This document shows positions 47,321-55,564 of a stretch of DNA of 64,000 nt, piece by piece. The first letter of the stretch is position 1; every line of letters begins with the position of its first letter. Below the pieces are notes generated by a model. It did not search any database and was not told the origin of the DNA. It was given only the letters and a program-made list of their open reading frames with translations. The position numbers and the translations under genes were made by a program. Source of the stretch: Ottelia alismoides (Eukaryota > Streptophyta > Magnoliopsida > Alismatales > Hydrocharitaceae); the NCBI GenBank assembly GCA_037367405.1, contig JAZKJV010004140.1, forward strand, positions 186,001 through 250,000, read 5' to 3'.

Positions 47321-47675
47321 CCCCCTATACTTAGCTCGAACGATGTCCTCAGAGTCAAAGAGAGATGAAGAAGACATAACTCGTGCTTAGTATAGGGAAG
47401 TGAAAAGGAAGGCTATATACAAAGACGAATGAAAGAATAGAAAATTAAAGGGACCTCGGCTTTTCCTCCTATACTTAGGATCAAACTAATCCTAAGTATA
47501 GCAGGCTATACACAAAGGGAAAATCGAGTGAAGAATGTACAGGGTCTACCCCCCCATACTTAGAGTAAAATATCCCTAAGTATAGGCAGCAAAACAGGGG
47601 TCGACAGAATCAAAAGAAATACCCGAGAGTCCTACATCCCCCCTATACTTAGGGTAAAGTACACCCTAAGTATAG
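47321..47675 (-). other. Four-hairpin PPT-like array of Ath-A
   Basis: H1: arms 47322-47337 and 47382-47397, loop including ATGTCCTCAGAG. H2: 47469-47481 with 47489-47501, a perfect 13-bp stem (CTATACTTAGGAT / ATCCTAAGTATAG) with a 7-nt loop. H3: about 47553-47586, imperfect. H4: 47643-47655 with 47663-47675, a perfect 13-bp stem (CTATACTTAGGGT / ACCCTAAGTATAG), 7-nt loop. In RNA sense each 3' arm reads CTAAGTATAGG and H1, H3 and H4 run on into Gs, so each resembles the polypurine tract. The array begins about 130 nt after the pol stop codon. Function unknown; candidate roles are RNA structure, central-PPT-like priming, or 3' end control. Confidence 0.85.
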
Positions 47676-47806
47676 CATAATTATACGACGAAAAAAGGGA
47701 TGTGGGACTAAAGATAGAGTGATATGGACATATGGATCTATACATGTCGGAAGAACAGTGAAAATCAAGCGTAAGATGCAACAGATGTGAGTCAAGAGAC
47801 CACATA

Positions 47807-49390
47807 TCACGCAAAATGAATAGGGGCAACATCAACGACCCACGGCTCATGATCTAGATATGGCTTGAGCCGCTGGCCGTTCACTCGAAAGGTACTCTCA
47901 GAAGACAACTCAGATATATCAATACTCCCATTGTCATGTACCTTTCTCACTAAATACGGTCCCTTCCATTTGCTCTGTAGCTTCCCTGGGAATAATCTAA
48001 GCCTAGTATCAAACAGCCATACTCTCTGTCCGGGCTCAAAATACTTGTGGCTGATATGAGAATCATGCCACTCTTTCACTCTTTCCTTATAATGCAGGCT
48101 GTTTGAAAAGGCTGTATCTCGAAGTTCCTCCAGGGCTGCTAACTCTACCCTCCTCTGATCTCCTACACTATCTGGATTCAAAAGTATATCTGTGACTGCC
48201 CAAAGTGACCTGTGTCTCAGCTCAACAGGTAAATGGCATGGCTTGCCATAAACGAGGTGAAAGGGAGATGTACCCAAAGGAGTCTTGAAAGACATACGAT
48301 ATGCCCACAAGACCGAGTCCAAAAGCTGTGACCAATCCTTTCGATCAGGGCGGACGACTTTCTGCAATATAGTCTTTATCTCCTTGTTCGTCACTTCAGC
48401 TAGACCATTCGTCTGAGGATGGTATGGAGTGGCAACTCGATGGTCTATTCCGAACTCGCTAGCAAGGGCCTTTACCTTCTCGTTGACGAAATGAGACCCC
48501 CCATCTGATATCAACACTCTAGGCACCCCGAACCGTGAAATGATATGCTTCCTCAAAAATCGGCAAACAGTCCTAGCATCTGCGGTTCGGGCGGGGATGG
48601 CCTCAACCCAATGGATCACATAATCAACGGCCAACAGAATGTACTCGAATCCATGACTCTTAGGGAATGGACCCATGAAATCGATGCCCCATGCGTCGAA
48701 AACCTCACAGAAATGAATGGGTTGCATCGGCATCATATCACGTTGTCCACAAGTTCCCATCCTCTGACAGTCAGTACACCTCTTCACGAACTCGTCAGAG
48801 TCCTTGAAGAGAGTAGGCCACCATAGGCCGGATTGGAGCACTTTTTGTGCCGTTCTCCTCCCTGAGTGATGTCCTCCCGCCTCCAGCTTGTGGCAGTAAG
48901 TGAGGACGCTGTGGTGCTCCTCCTGAGGAATGCACCTACGCCAGATACTATCCCCTCCCTCATGGTAAAGGATGGGATCCTCCCAATGGTAAAAGTTGTC
49001 CTTCGCGAGGAAGGTCTCAAGTTTCTGCCTGGGCCAATCTTGTGGAACTTTCTTGGCGACAAGATAGTTCACAATATCGGCATACCATGGGAGCGAGGCG
49101 ATAGCAAGGATCGCCTCATCTGGGAAGGTCTCACAAATAGGGTCAATCTGCTCAGAATCCTCAAGATACTCCAATCGGGAGAGATGATCCGCCACCACAT
49201 TCTTGACTCCAAGCTTATCCTTAATCTCTATGTCAAACTCCTGGAGTAGAAGGATCCATCTGGTCAATCTAACTTTGGCATCCTTCTTTTCCATGAGGTA
49301 CCTGATGGCGGTATGATCAGTAAAGATGGTCACTCTAGATCCGATAATGTATGATCTGAACTTATCTAGGGCAAAGACTACGGCTAGCAT
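47807..49390 (-). CDS. Ath-A pol: RNase H C-terminal part and integrase
   Basis: 527 codons. Residues 1-75 finish RNase H ([43 protein letters not shown]). The integrase follows: zinc region with H167, H174/H175, C205 and C208; catalytic core with D237 ([10 protein letters not shown]), D296 (ISDGGSHF) and E332 (NGLAEVTN), spacing D-58-D-35-E, so all three catalytic residues are present; then a C-terminal domain with [23 protein letters not shown] and a GPYLVRKV module, ending [20 protein letters not shown]. No chromodomain, as in Athila. The first Met is only where the open frame begins: upstream, one TAG (49409-49411) separates it from the rest of RNase H in the same frame. Integrase would insert the element's DNA in the nucleus. 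Confidence 0.92.
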   Translation of the reverse strand: MLAVVFALDKFRSYIIGSRVTIFTDHTAIRYLMEKKDAKVRLTRWILLLQEFDIEIKDKLGVKNVVADHLSRLEYLEDSEQIDPICETFPDEAILAIASLPWYADIVNYLVAKKVPQDWPRQKLETFLAKDNFYHWEDPILYHEGGDSIWRRCIPQEEHHSVLTYCHKLEAGGHHSGRRTAQKVLQSGLWWPTLFKDSDEFVKRCTDCQRMGTCGQRDMMPMQPIHFCEVFDAWGIDFMGPFPKSHGFEYILLAVDYVIHWVEAIPARTADARTVCRFLRKHIISRFGVPRVLISDGGSHFVNEKVKALASEFGIDHRVATPYHPQTNGLAEVTNKEIKTILQKVVRPDRKDWSQLLDSVLWAYRMSFKTPLGTSPFHLVYGKPCHLPVELRHRSLWAVTDILLNPDSVGDQRRVELAALEELRDTAFSNSLHYKERVKEWHDSHISHKYFEPGQRVWLFDTRLRLFPGKLQSKWKGPYLVRKVHDNGSIDISELSSESTFRVNGQRLKPYLDHEPWVVDVAPIHFA

Positions 49391-49878
49391 TTCTTTCTCT
49401 GTGACTGTCTAGTTTTGCTGTGTGACATCTAATGTACGGCTAGCGTAGTGAATAGCAAAAGGGACTCCATCCCTCCTCTGTCCTAGCACGGCCCCCACGG
49501 CAAAATCAGAGGCGTCCGTCGTGATCTCGAATGGGAGAGACCAATCGGGTGGCTGAAGGACAGGCGCCTCTATCACACATCTCTTTTCCATGAGGTACCT
49601 GATGGCGGTATGATCAGTAAAGATGGTCACTCTAGATCCGATAATGTATGATATGAACTTATCTAGGGCAAAGACTACGGCTAGCATTTCTTTCTCTGTG
49701 ACTGTGTAGTTTCGCTGTGCGGCATCTAATGTACGGCTAGCGTAGTGAATAGCAAAAGGGACTCCATCCCTCCTCTGTCCTAGCACGGCCCCCACGGCAA
49801 AATCAGAGGCGTCTGTCGTGATCTCGAATGGGAGAGACCAATCGGGTGGCTGAAGGACAGGCGCCTCTATCACACATC
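49285..49878 (-). repeat. In-frame 297-bp tandem duplication in RNase H
   Basis: Copy 1 about 49285-49581 and copy 2 about 49582-49878, offset exactly 297 bp (99 codons). Both run from CTTTTCCATGAGGTACC to CTATCACACATCTC on the plus strand. A handful of substitutions distinguish them, for example FRSYIIG against FISYIIG, and YTVTEKE in copy 2 against a stop in copy 1. The junction residues read YLMEKRCVIEAP. Confidence 0.93.
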
Positions 49879-49954
49879 TCTTGAGAGTCTCAAACGACAA
49901 AAGACACTTGTCATCGACAAGGAACTCGATGTCTTTCGTAAGCAGATCAGTCAA
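49409..49954 (-). CDS. Ath-A pol: RNase H with duplicated N-terminal part
   Basis: 181 codons. It begins LTDLLTKDIEF (the RT connection), then [66 protein letters not shown] and [13 protein letters not shown]: an RNase H carrying the Asp, Glu and Asp catalytic boxes. Instead of continuing to KDAKVR it returns to CVIEAPVLQPP and repeats the domain until a TAG at 49409-49411 (a Tyr codon in the other copy). The 99-residue repeat is in frame, so without the stop the polyprotein would have one and a half RNase H domains. Joined to RT upstream by a single TGA at 49958-49960. Confidence 0.88.
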   Translation of the reverse strand: MTDLLTKDIEFLVDDKCLLSFETLKRCVIEAPVLQPPDWSLPFEITTDASDFAVGAVLGQRRDGVPFAIHYASRTLDAAQRNYTVTEKEMLAVVFALDKFISYIIGSRVTIFTDHTAIRYLMEKRCVIEAPVLQPPDWSLPFEITTDASDFAVGAVLGQRRDGVPFAIHYASRTLDVTQQN

Positions 49955-49957
49955 CGG

Positions 49958-50722
49958 TCAGGCAACCCTACTGAAATCGCGAATGAATCGTCGATAGAAA
50001 CCAACGTGCCCCATAAAAGACCGTAGCTGCCGCAAGTTGGACGGTGGATTGAGTTTACTAATGATGTCCACCTTGGCCGGATCAACCTCCATCCCCCTGT
50101 TGGAGATGATGTGGCCAAGCACCGTCTCTTGAGTCACCATGAAGTGACTCTTCTCCCAAGATAATACCAGGAGAACCTCAATGCATCGCTGAAGTACTCG
50201 GTCTAGGCAGTCAAGACAGGAGTCAAATCCGTCGCCGTAGACCGAGAAATCATCCATGAAGACCTCCAAGCACTCCCCCACCATATCCGAAAAGATAGAC
50301 AACATGCATCTCTGAAAAGTCGCAGGGGCATTGCATAGCCCAAATGGCATGCGTCTGAAGGCATATGTCCCAAAGGGACAGGTGAAGGTAGTCTTGTCCT
50401 GGTCCTCTAGCGCAATGGCCACCTGGTTGTAGCCGGAGTACCCATCCAGAAAACAGTAATGGCTCTTCCCTGCCAGTCTCTCAATGATCTGATCTATAAA
50501 GGACAGGGGGTAATGATCCTTCTTGGTGTCCTGGTTGAGTCTTCTGTAATCTATGCAGACCCGCCAAGAAGTGGGTACCCGGGTAACAATCTCCTCTCCG
50601 GACTCCGTAACCACTGTAGTGATGCCCGTCTTCTTGGGCACCACATGTAATGGACTGACCCACTTGGAGTCGGAGATGGGGTAGATAAAATCGGTGCTCC
50701 ACCACTTTGAGATTTCCTTCAT
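49958..50722 (-). CDS. Ath-A pol: reverse transcriptase
   Basis: 254 codons. Starts in KWWSTDFIYPISDSKWVSP, then VPKKTGITTV, WRVCIDYRRLN, KKDHYPLSFIDQ; catalytic box A YCFLDGYSGY with D93; FTCPFGTYAFRRMPFGLCNAP; catalytic box C VFMDDFSVYG with D157 and D158; then LGHIISNRG and LRSFMGHVGFYRRFI of the thumb/connection. All catalytic Asp residues are intact. The frame ends at TGA 49958-49960 where the family has Arg, consistent with a CpG decay mutation. The protein copies element RNA into DNA inside the gag particle. Confidence 0.93.
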   Translation of the reverse strand: MKEISKWWSTDFIYPISDSKWVSPLHVVPKKTGITTVVTESGEEIVTRVPTSWRVCIDYRRLNQDTKKDHYPLSFIDQIIERLAGKSHYCFLDGYSGYNQVAIALEDQDKTTFTCPFGTYAFRRMPFGLCNAPATFQRCMLSIFSDMVGECLEVFMDDFSVYGDGFDSCLDCLDRVLQRCIEVLLVLSWEKSHFMVTQETVLGHIISNRGMEVDPAKVDIISKLNPPSNLRQLRSFMGHVGFYRRFIRDFSRVA

Positions 50723-51129
50723 GGCAACCTCTCTCAGATTCAGGTTCAGCCACCGCTGGAACTCACGCGACGGCTTTGCCTCATCCTCGAGATAGATGTG
50801 GTGAGAGCACAGAGCCGGACTGATCCCCTAGAGATCTGCTACACTCCATCATATCGCCAGTTCTTTTCAAGAACCCCCATTAGACGGGATTCTTGCTCTC
50901 CAATCAAATCAGCGGAGATAATGACTGGGTACATCTCATACTCACCCGCAAGGAACCTATACTTCAACGACACAGGTATTGGCTTCAGCTCTGGACAAAC
51001 TGGTGCTGGCAAATCTGACTTCTGAAGAATTCGAGTGTATGCGGCCAAATCTGCTCGGGAAAATGAGAGCTCTCTCTCGCAAACTAGATCAGGGGAAGGC
51101 TGCTCAACTGGACTGTCTCTGCTCTGCAT
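50723..51129 (-). pseudogene. Ath-A pol: protease-RT linker (frameshifted)
   Basis: The reading at 50839-51129 contains LKPIPVSLKYRFL and YPVIISADLIGEQESRLM, the conserved Athila linker before RT, but it shifts frame near 50840-50870 and again before the RT reading at 50722. The intervening sequence still reads, in another frame, the segment corresponding to W.I.DI.GI.P..C.H.I.LE (PALCSHHIYLEDEAKP). So indels, not stops alone, break pol here. Confidence 0.75.
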
Positions 51130-51134
51130 GGCAT

Positions 51135-52283
51135 CTACCTCCCCCCTGACTGTAGGCTCAGTGGAAGAAGATCTGGTATGAAATCCTCAAACTCTGTCCA
51201 ATCAAAATCTGACTCTGAGGGATATGTATCATCCATGGTGGCTTCAGTACCACCGTCATCAGAAAACAAATCTGTCTCATGATCTCGAACCGGCTCTGCT
51301 GCCTCAAAAGTATCCTGGACCAGGAATGTGCTCTCCAAGATGTCCTCTGCTAGCGTCTCTGCATCAGCGGTCTCTGAGCGTGAAAGTATAGCTTGTGCGT
51401 CTGGATCTGCCCAAACTGTCTCATCATCTGTAACCACAAAGTCACAGTCCTGGTGGATGTCTGGTCCTGCATCTGTCATCTGCTCTGTATCGGAAGTAGT
51501 CTCTGAGAAAGTTGAATCTCTGGCTCTGATGTCCTCGACCGTCTCTATTTGTACACTCTCGCCCTCGACGCGAAAGTATACCTTCCCGCTATCATGGTCA
51601 GTCACTGCCTTGGCTGTGGCCAAGAATGGGCGACCTAGAATGATGGGGGTATCGGTCACAAACTCAGGGATCTCCATGTCCAACACAATGAAGTCCACAA
51701 GGAATTTCAGGCCCTGAATCGTGACGACAACATCCTTCAACAACCCCTTCGGCCTCTTGACAGATCTATCAGCAAATTGAAGGACTGTCCTGCTCTGTCG
51801 TAGAGTGCCCAACTCGAAGCGATCAAGAAGGGCTGCTGGAAGTAGGTTGATTGATGAACCGCTGTCTAATAGAGTACGGTCGAACCTCTGCTCTCTAATA
51901 TGGCATCTAACATAAGGGGCTCCTGAATCTGGCCTTTTGGCCGACAGACGGTTCTGGATCGCGAAACAAGTGGCTCTAGTCAATACATCGATCTCTGAAT
52001 GGTGGTTCCTCCTCTTCCTCCTAACTGTGGTCCTGTCTCTGAGTGAACGCTGGTGTAGAGGGATGTGCTGCAAAGCCTCCTGAAGAGTCAGCTGAATTTG
52101 AAAACGGTCTATCATCTGCTGGCTGAACTCTTCCTGCTGCCTCTTTTTGGGGTTTTCTATTTTCTTCCCCTTCCCCATCTGCAGGGCTTTAGGGTAGGGG
52201 ATTACATGATCCTTCTCAGATGAAGGACTAGGAGAGGGTCTAGACGGCTCGACGGCCGGATCCACACATACATCAAGGACCAC
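51135..52283 (-). CDS. Ath-A protease with flanking linkers
   Basis: 382 codons. N-terminal linker: VIPYPKALQMGKGKKIENPK, then a Gln-rich helix (FSQQMIDRFQIQLTLQEALQ). The retropepsin-like aspartic protease follows with LLDSGSSINLLP (about 51841-51875), LLDRFELG, VLQFADRSVKRPKG, VTIQGLKFLVDFIVLD and PIILGRPFLATA; the D-S-G active site is intact. After about residue 235 comes an acidic tail (ETVEDIRARDS, DTEQMTDAGPD, DDGGTEATMDDTY, DFIPDLLPL) leading toward RT. The start codon given is only the first Met after a stop; in the element this would be part of one polyprotein. It would cleave gag-pol into mature proteins. Confidence 0.88.
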   Translation of the reverse strand: MVLDVCVDPAVEPSRPSPSPSSEKDHVIPYPKALQMGKGKKIENPKKRQQEEFSQQMIDRFQIQLTLQEALQHIPLHQRSLRDRTTVRRKRRNHHSEIDVLTRATCFAIQNRLSAKRPDSGAPYVRCHIREQRFDRTLLDSGSSINLLPAALLDRFELGTLRQSRTVLQFADRSVKRPKGLLKDVVVTIQGLKFLVDFIVLDMEIPEFVTDTPIILGRPFLATAKAVTDHDSGKVYFRVEGESVQIETVEDIRARDSTFSETTSDTEQMTDAGPDIHQDCDFVVTDDETVWADPDAQAILSRSETADAETLAEDILESTFLVQDTFEAAEPVRDHETDLFSDDGGTEATMDDTYPSESDFDWTEFEDFIPDLLPLSLQSGGR

Positions 52284-52331
52284 AGTGGGACCAGAAGAAA
52301 ATAAACTCTTTCCTTTATTGCCAGAAATGTC

Positions 52332-52826
52332 TCAAGGTACATCAGCAGAAGGAAAAACTACAGGAATCTCAGAAGTAAAATCGGTGGCATCAGCACCACC
52401 ATCGGCTGGTAGACTCGCGACCTCAGTACCGCGCTCTGGCTCGGCAACATGGGTGGCCTCAGTGCCACCGTCATCAGTACTGCCGATGGGATCAGCATCC
52501 GTGGTGGCATCAGTACCACCGTCATCATCTCTAGAGGCCTCAGTACCGCTCTCCTCCTCGTCGGGCGCTCTGGAGGTATCCTCGTGGTGTTGGTGTAGCT
52601 TAGATGAGGCGCCGCCTGCTGGCATCCTACCGCTCCTAAGTGTGACAAAATCAGTATCAAACAAATATGCAGACATATCTCCAAATGTATAACTAGGAGT
52701 GGCATACTCTGTACAAATTACCTGCTCAGACTTCCTCTTGAGGTTGTTGGGGTTCGGCTCTATCTGGGCAGGGATGGCGGCCTTCCCTCTCACTATGTCC
52801 CGCATCTCCTGGCGGAACTCATCCAT
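52332..52826 (-). CDS. Ath-A gag-pol linker with acidic DDGGTEAT repeats
   Basis: 164 codons: MDEFRQEMRDIVRGKAAIP, then LKRKSEQVI, FGDMSAYLFDTDFVTLRSG, and from about residue 90 an acidic Gly/Thr/Ala repeat: DDDGGTDATTDAD, DDGGTEATHVAE, ADGGADATDF. A further copy (DDGGTEAT) lies in the protease tail near 51235. I know no function for this repeat; it replaces the Gln-rich tail found upstream. It ends at a stop (52332) about 50 bp before the protease reading, which is in the same general region but another frame. Confidence 0.7.
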   Translation of the reverse strand: MDEFRQEMRDIVRGKAAIPAQIEPNPNNLKRKSEQVICTEYATPSYTFGDMSAYLFDTDFVTLRSGRMPAGGASSKLHQHHEDTSRAPDEEESGTEASRDDDGGTDATTDADPIGSTDDGGTEATHVAEPERGTEVASLPADGGADATDFTSEIPVVFPSADVP

Positions 52827-52829
52827 ATC

Positions 52830-53399
52830 CGTCGAAAGGTAGCCTGCTGATCTGTAAGGAGGCGGGCTATGTCATCCAAGGCAGGGTTCTCCTAGGATGG
52901 CCCATGAGAACCTGACGGGTAGACTCTCTAGTAGTGAGACTGCTGCTGCTGCTGATGAGAGGGGTACGACTGTGGCTGATGCTACAGCTGATGAGGCTGA
53001 TCATGCCTCCAAGACTGTCCCTGCTGGTAGGGATGAGGACCATACGACTGTGACTGATGCTGCTGCTGTGGGTACACTGGGGGCTGCTGCTGGTGGTGAT
53101 CCCTCTGATGGCTGTACTGGCCACCCTGTCTTGACGGCTACTGTTGGGGCTAGGCACTTCCGGCCGCCCAACGGAATCCGGGATGGTCTCGTCGGATACT
53201 GGGCTGGGGGCGGTCGTATCAAATCCCGTTGACATCCATCAACGACTCTGACTCGTAAGGGGCTGGCGGGAGTACTGTCAGAGGCTGATCCGGCTGGTAG
53301 ACCACCATCTGCGTGTCAGGAGATGATGGTGACTGGTAAGAGGGTTGCGGCTGCTGGTACGGCTCCGCCTGTACAAGGTGAACCTGTCTAGGCTGTTGA
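52830..53399 (-). pseudogene. Ath-A gag C-terminal Gln/His/Tyr-rich tail (frameshifted)
   Basis: Minus-strand frames give stretches such as DHHQQQPPVYPQQQHQSQ, YGPHPYQQGQSWR and SYPSHQQQQQSHY, equivalent to the HHHQQPQHYNHPQ tail of Ath-C gag, and further right PSPNSSRQDR. They sit in different frames because the 715-bp duplication upstream is not a multiple of three and because of local indels. No CCHC zinc knuckle is visible. Confidence 0.65.
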
Positions 53400-54829
53400 T
53401 GACTGGAGCGCTGGGACGAGCTGCCGGAGCTACTCGGATCGCCTCATGCCTGAAGACGGGGCTGGGAAGCCGTCTGTGCCTCTTGGAGACACATGAGCTG
53501 TGTCTTCAGGTCACTCAGAGTCTGTGCCATCTGCTCCATCTGCGTGATGCCCTGGCACTACTCTTCTCAATAATCTCCATCTAGTCCAGCTTCTCGCTGA
53601 TGATCCCCATGTCTGCGGCTGAACTCTCTGCCTGTGATGCTGCCGCTCACGAACTGGATGGACCGGTGTCAACCCGTGTTATCCTCTCGTACTGCATGGT
53701 CTGTGGCTGGGCTCGTCCTTTAGTATACAATCGGGTCTGAGACATCACCATGTAGTTCTCTACCATCTCCTCGTAGATGGCCCAGACCTGATCGTGGTCC
53801 TTGGCGAAATAGGAACTGCCACAAGAAGCATTCACCAGGCCCTACAGCTCTGGTGTCAACCCGCAGAAGAAGCTCTGAACAAGGTTCGGCTTCGAGATGT
53901 CGTGGTGCGGGCATCTGTCTATAAGCTCTCTAAACCTCTCCCATGCCTCGTGAAATTGCTCGTTGGGGAGCATGGAGAAGTTGATGATCAGGGCCCTCGC
54001 TGCATTCGTCCGCCCGAGTGGATAGTACTTGCTCAAGTACTCGGTACGGAGCTGTTCCCAGGTATATACAAATCTCCCCAGATGCTTCAACCAGGTGGCT
54101 GCTCTGTCTGCTGGTGACTGGAGCGTCGGGACGAGCTGCCGGAGCTACTCGGATCGCCTCGTGCCTGAAGACGGGGCTGGGAAGCCGTCTGTGCCTCTTG
54201 GAGACACATGAGCTGTGTCTTCAGGTCACTCAGAGTCAGTGCCATCTGCTCCATCTGCGTGATGCCCTGCACTGCTTCTTCTCAATAATCTCCATCCGGT
54301 CCAGCTTCTCGCTGATGATCCCCATGTCTGCGGCTGAACTTTCTGCCTGTGCTGCTGCTGCTCACGAACTAGATGGATCGGCGTCAACCCGTGTTATCCT
54401 CTGGTACTGCATGGTCTGTGGCTAGGCTCGTCCTTGAGTATACAATCGGGTCTGAGACATCACCATGTAGTTCTCTGCCATCTCCTCGTAGATGGCCCAG
54501 ACCTGATCGTGGTCCTTGGCGAAATAGGAACCACCACAAGAAGCATTCACCAGGCCCTGCAGCTTTGGTGTCAACCCGCAGAAGAAGCTCTGAACAAGGT
54601 TCAGCTTCGAGATGTCGTGGTGCGGGCATCTGTCTGTAAGCTCTCTAAACCTCTCCCATGCCTCGTGAAATTGCTCGTTGGGGAGCATGGAGAAGTTGCT
54701 GATCAGGGCCCTCGCTGCATTCGTCCGCCCGAGTGGATAGTACTTGTTCAAGTACTCGGTACGGAGCTGTTCCCAGGTATATACAAATCTCCCCAGATGC
54801 TTCAACCAGGTGGCTGCTCTGTCTGCTAG
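53400..54829 (-). repeat. 715-bp tandem duplication in Ath-A gag
   Basis: Copy 1 53400-54114 and copy 2 54115-54829, constant offset 715 bp. Both start TGACTGGAGCG and run to CAGGTGGCTGCTCTGTCTGCT. Each contains the C-terminal half of the capsid (HLGRFVYTWEQLRTEYL to MVMSQTRLYT) plus the following Leu/Gln segment (MEQMALTLSDLKTQLMCLQEA). Since 715 is not divisible by three, the repeat shifts the gag frame. Copies differ at a few per cent of sites. Confidence 0.93.
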
Positions 54830-55213
54830 TGAGAAGGGGAAGGCAATCATGCGGATGGTATCCTGGTCCACCTGACGGTCGTGGACAGTTCTACAAATCA
54901 TCTCAAACTTCTGAAGGTGGAGATGGGGCTCCTCAGTATCCAGCCCATGGAACCGGGGTAGAAGCTGGAGAGTGTTCAGGGGGAACTTGAAGTCCCCTAC
55001 GATGGCTGGAAGTACCACCCAACGGTGCGTCAAAGTCGATCCGGGATTGTGCAACTCCCGCATCGGTCTCAGTGGCTCTACTCCTACGGTTGCTGCAGCG
55101 GCTGCTGCCGCATCGTCGGGTCCACCCCCTAGGCCGCGCTGCTCCCGGTCGGCTCTCATCTGCTCCATCTCGTGCCTCATCTCTATCATGAATGCTCCCT
55201 GATCCCTCAACTG
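54422..55213 (-). CDS. Ath-A gag: capsid domain
   Basis: About 263 codons in the frame of the gag N-terminus, from which it is separated by one TAG (55214-55216). Begins QLRDQGAFMIEMRHEMEQM, a Gly/Ala-rich linker (GLGGGPDDAAAAAA), then the Retrotrans_gag capsid core: FPLNTLQLLPRFHGLDTEEP, LQKFEMICRTV, IRMIAFPFSLADRAATWLK, WEQLRTEYLNKYYPLGRT, LPNEQFHEAWERFRELTDRC, FFCGLTPKLQGLVNASCGGS, DHDQVWAIYEEMAENY. It ends at TAG (54419-54421), where the duplicated copy has a Gln codon, so the stop is a recent mutation. Gag assembles the particle that packages element RNA. Confidence 0.88.
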   Translation of the reverse strand, partial: QLRDQGAFMIEMRHEMEQMRADREQRGLGGGPDDAAAAAAATVGVEPLRPMRELHNPGSTLTHRWVVLPAIVGDFKFPLNTLQLLPRFHGLDTEEPHLHLQKFEMICRTVHDRQVDQDTIRMIAFPFSLADRAATWLKHLGRFVYTWEQLRTEYLNKYYPLGRTNAARALISNFSMLPNEQFHEAWERFRELTDRCPHHDISKLNLVQSFFCGLTPKLQGLVNASCGGSYFAKDHDQVWAIYEEMAENYMVMSQTRLYTQGRA

Positions 55214-55564
55214 CTACTGAACTGAGTCTAGGGAGGCGATCAGGGTGGAGTTGATAGCACCTTGGTCCAGGACAAAAGTCTGCTCTCCTCGGGGACCTGT
55301 GGTGCGGTCGTCGCTACTGCCGGCCATGGTCTCTACAAAGGAAAAAGACCCAAACTCAGGTGCCGATAAATCATCTGACTGTAGTATCTCATCTGGCACT
55401 GGTATCTCGGAATCGGTAGAAGGGTGGTCGAGGGGGAACTGGGCGGAATCGAACTCGGGTTCGGAGAGCGGGTCTGAGCTCCCACGAACCGACCTAGATG
55501 AGTGGGCTGGAGTGCTAAAAAGCGGTGCAGCTAGAGGCTGCCTAAGAGACCTCCTGCCCATCAT
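55214..55564 (-). CDS. Ath-A gag: N-terminal segment
   Basis: I place the start at the ATG pair 55564/55561 (MMGRRSLRQPLAAP) because Ath-B has an ATG at the same place; the open frame extends further upstream to 55603. About 115 codons, Ser/Pro/Asp-rich (SSRSVRGSSDPLSEPEFDS, PSTDSEIPVPDEILQ), then MAGSSDDRTTGPRGEQTF, which corresponds to the MARRKGPVEERP start in Ath-C. It ends at TAG (55214-55216), after which the same frame continues into the capsid. Confidence 0.75.
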   Translation of the reverse strand: MMGRRSLRQPLAAPLFSTPAHSSRSVRGSSDPLSEPEFDSAQFPLDHPSTDSEIPVPDEILQSDDLSAPEFGSFSFVETMAGSSDDRTTGPRGEQTFVLDQGAINSTLIASLDSVQ

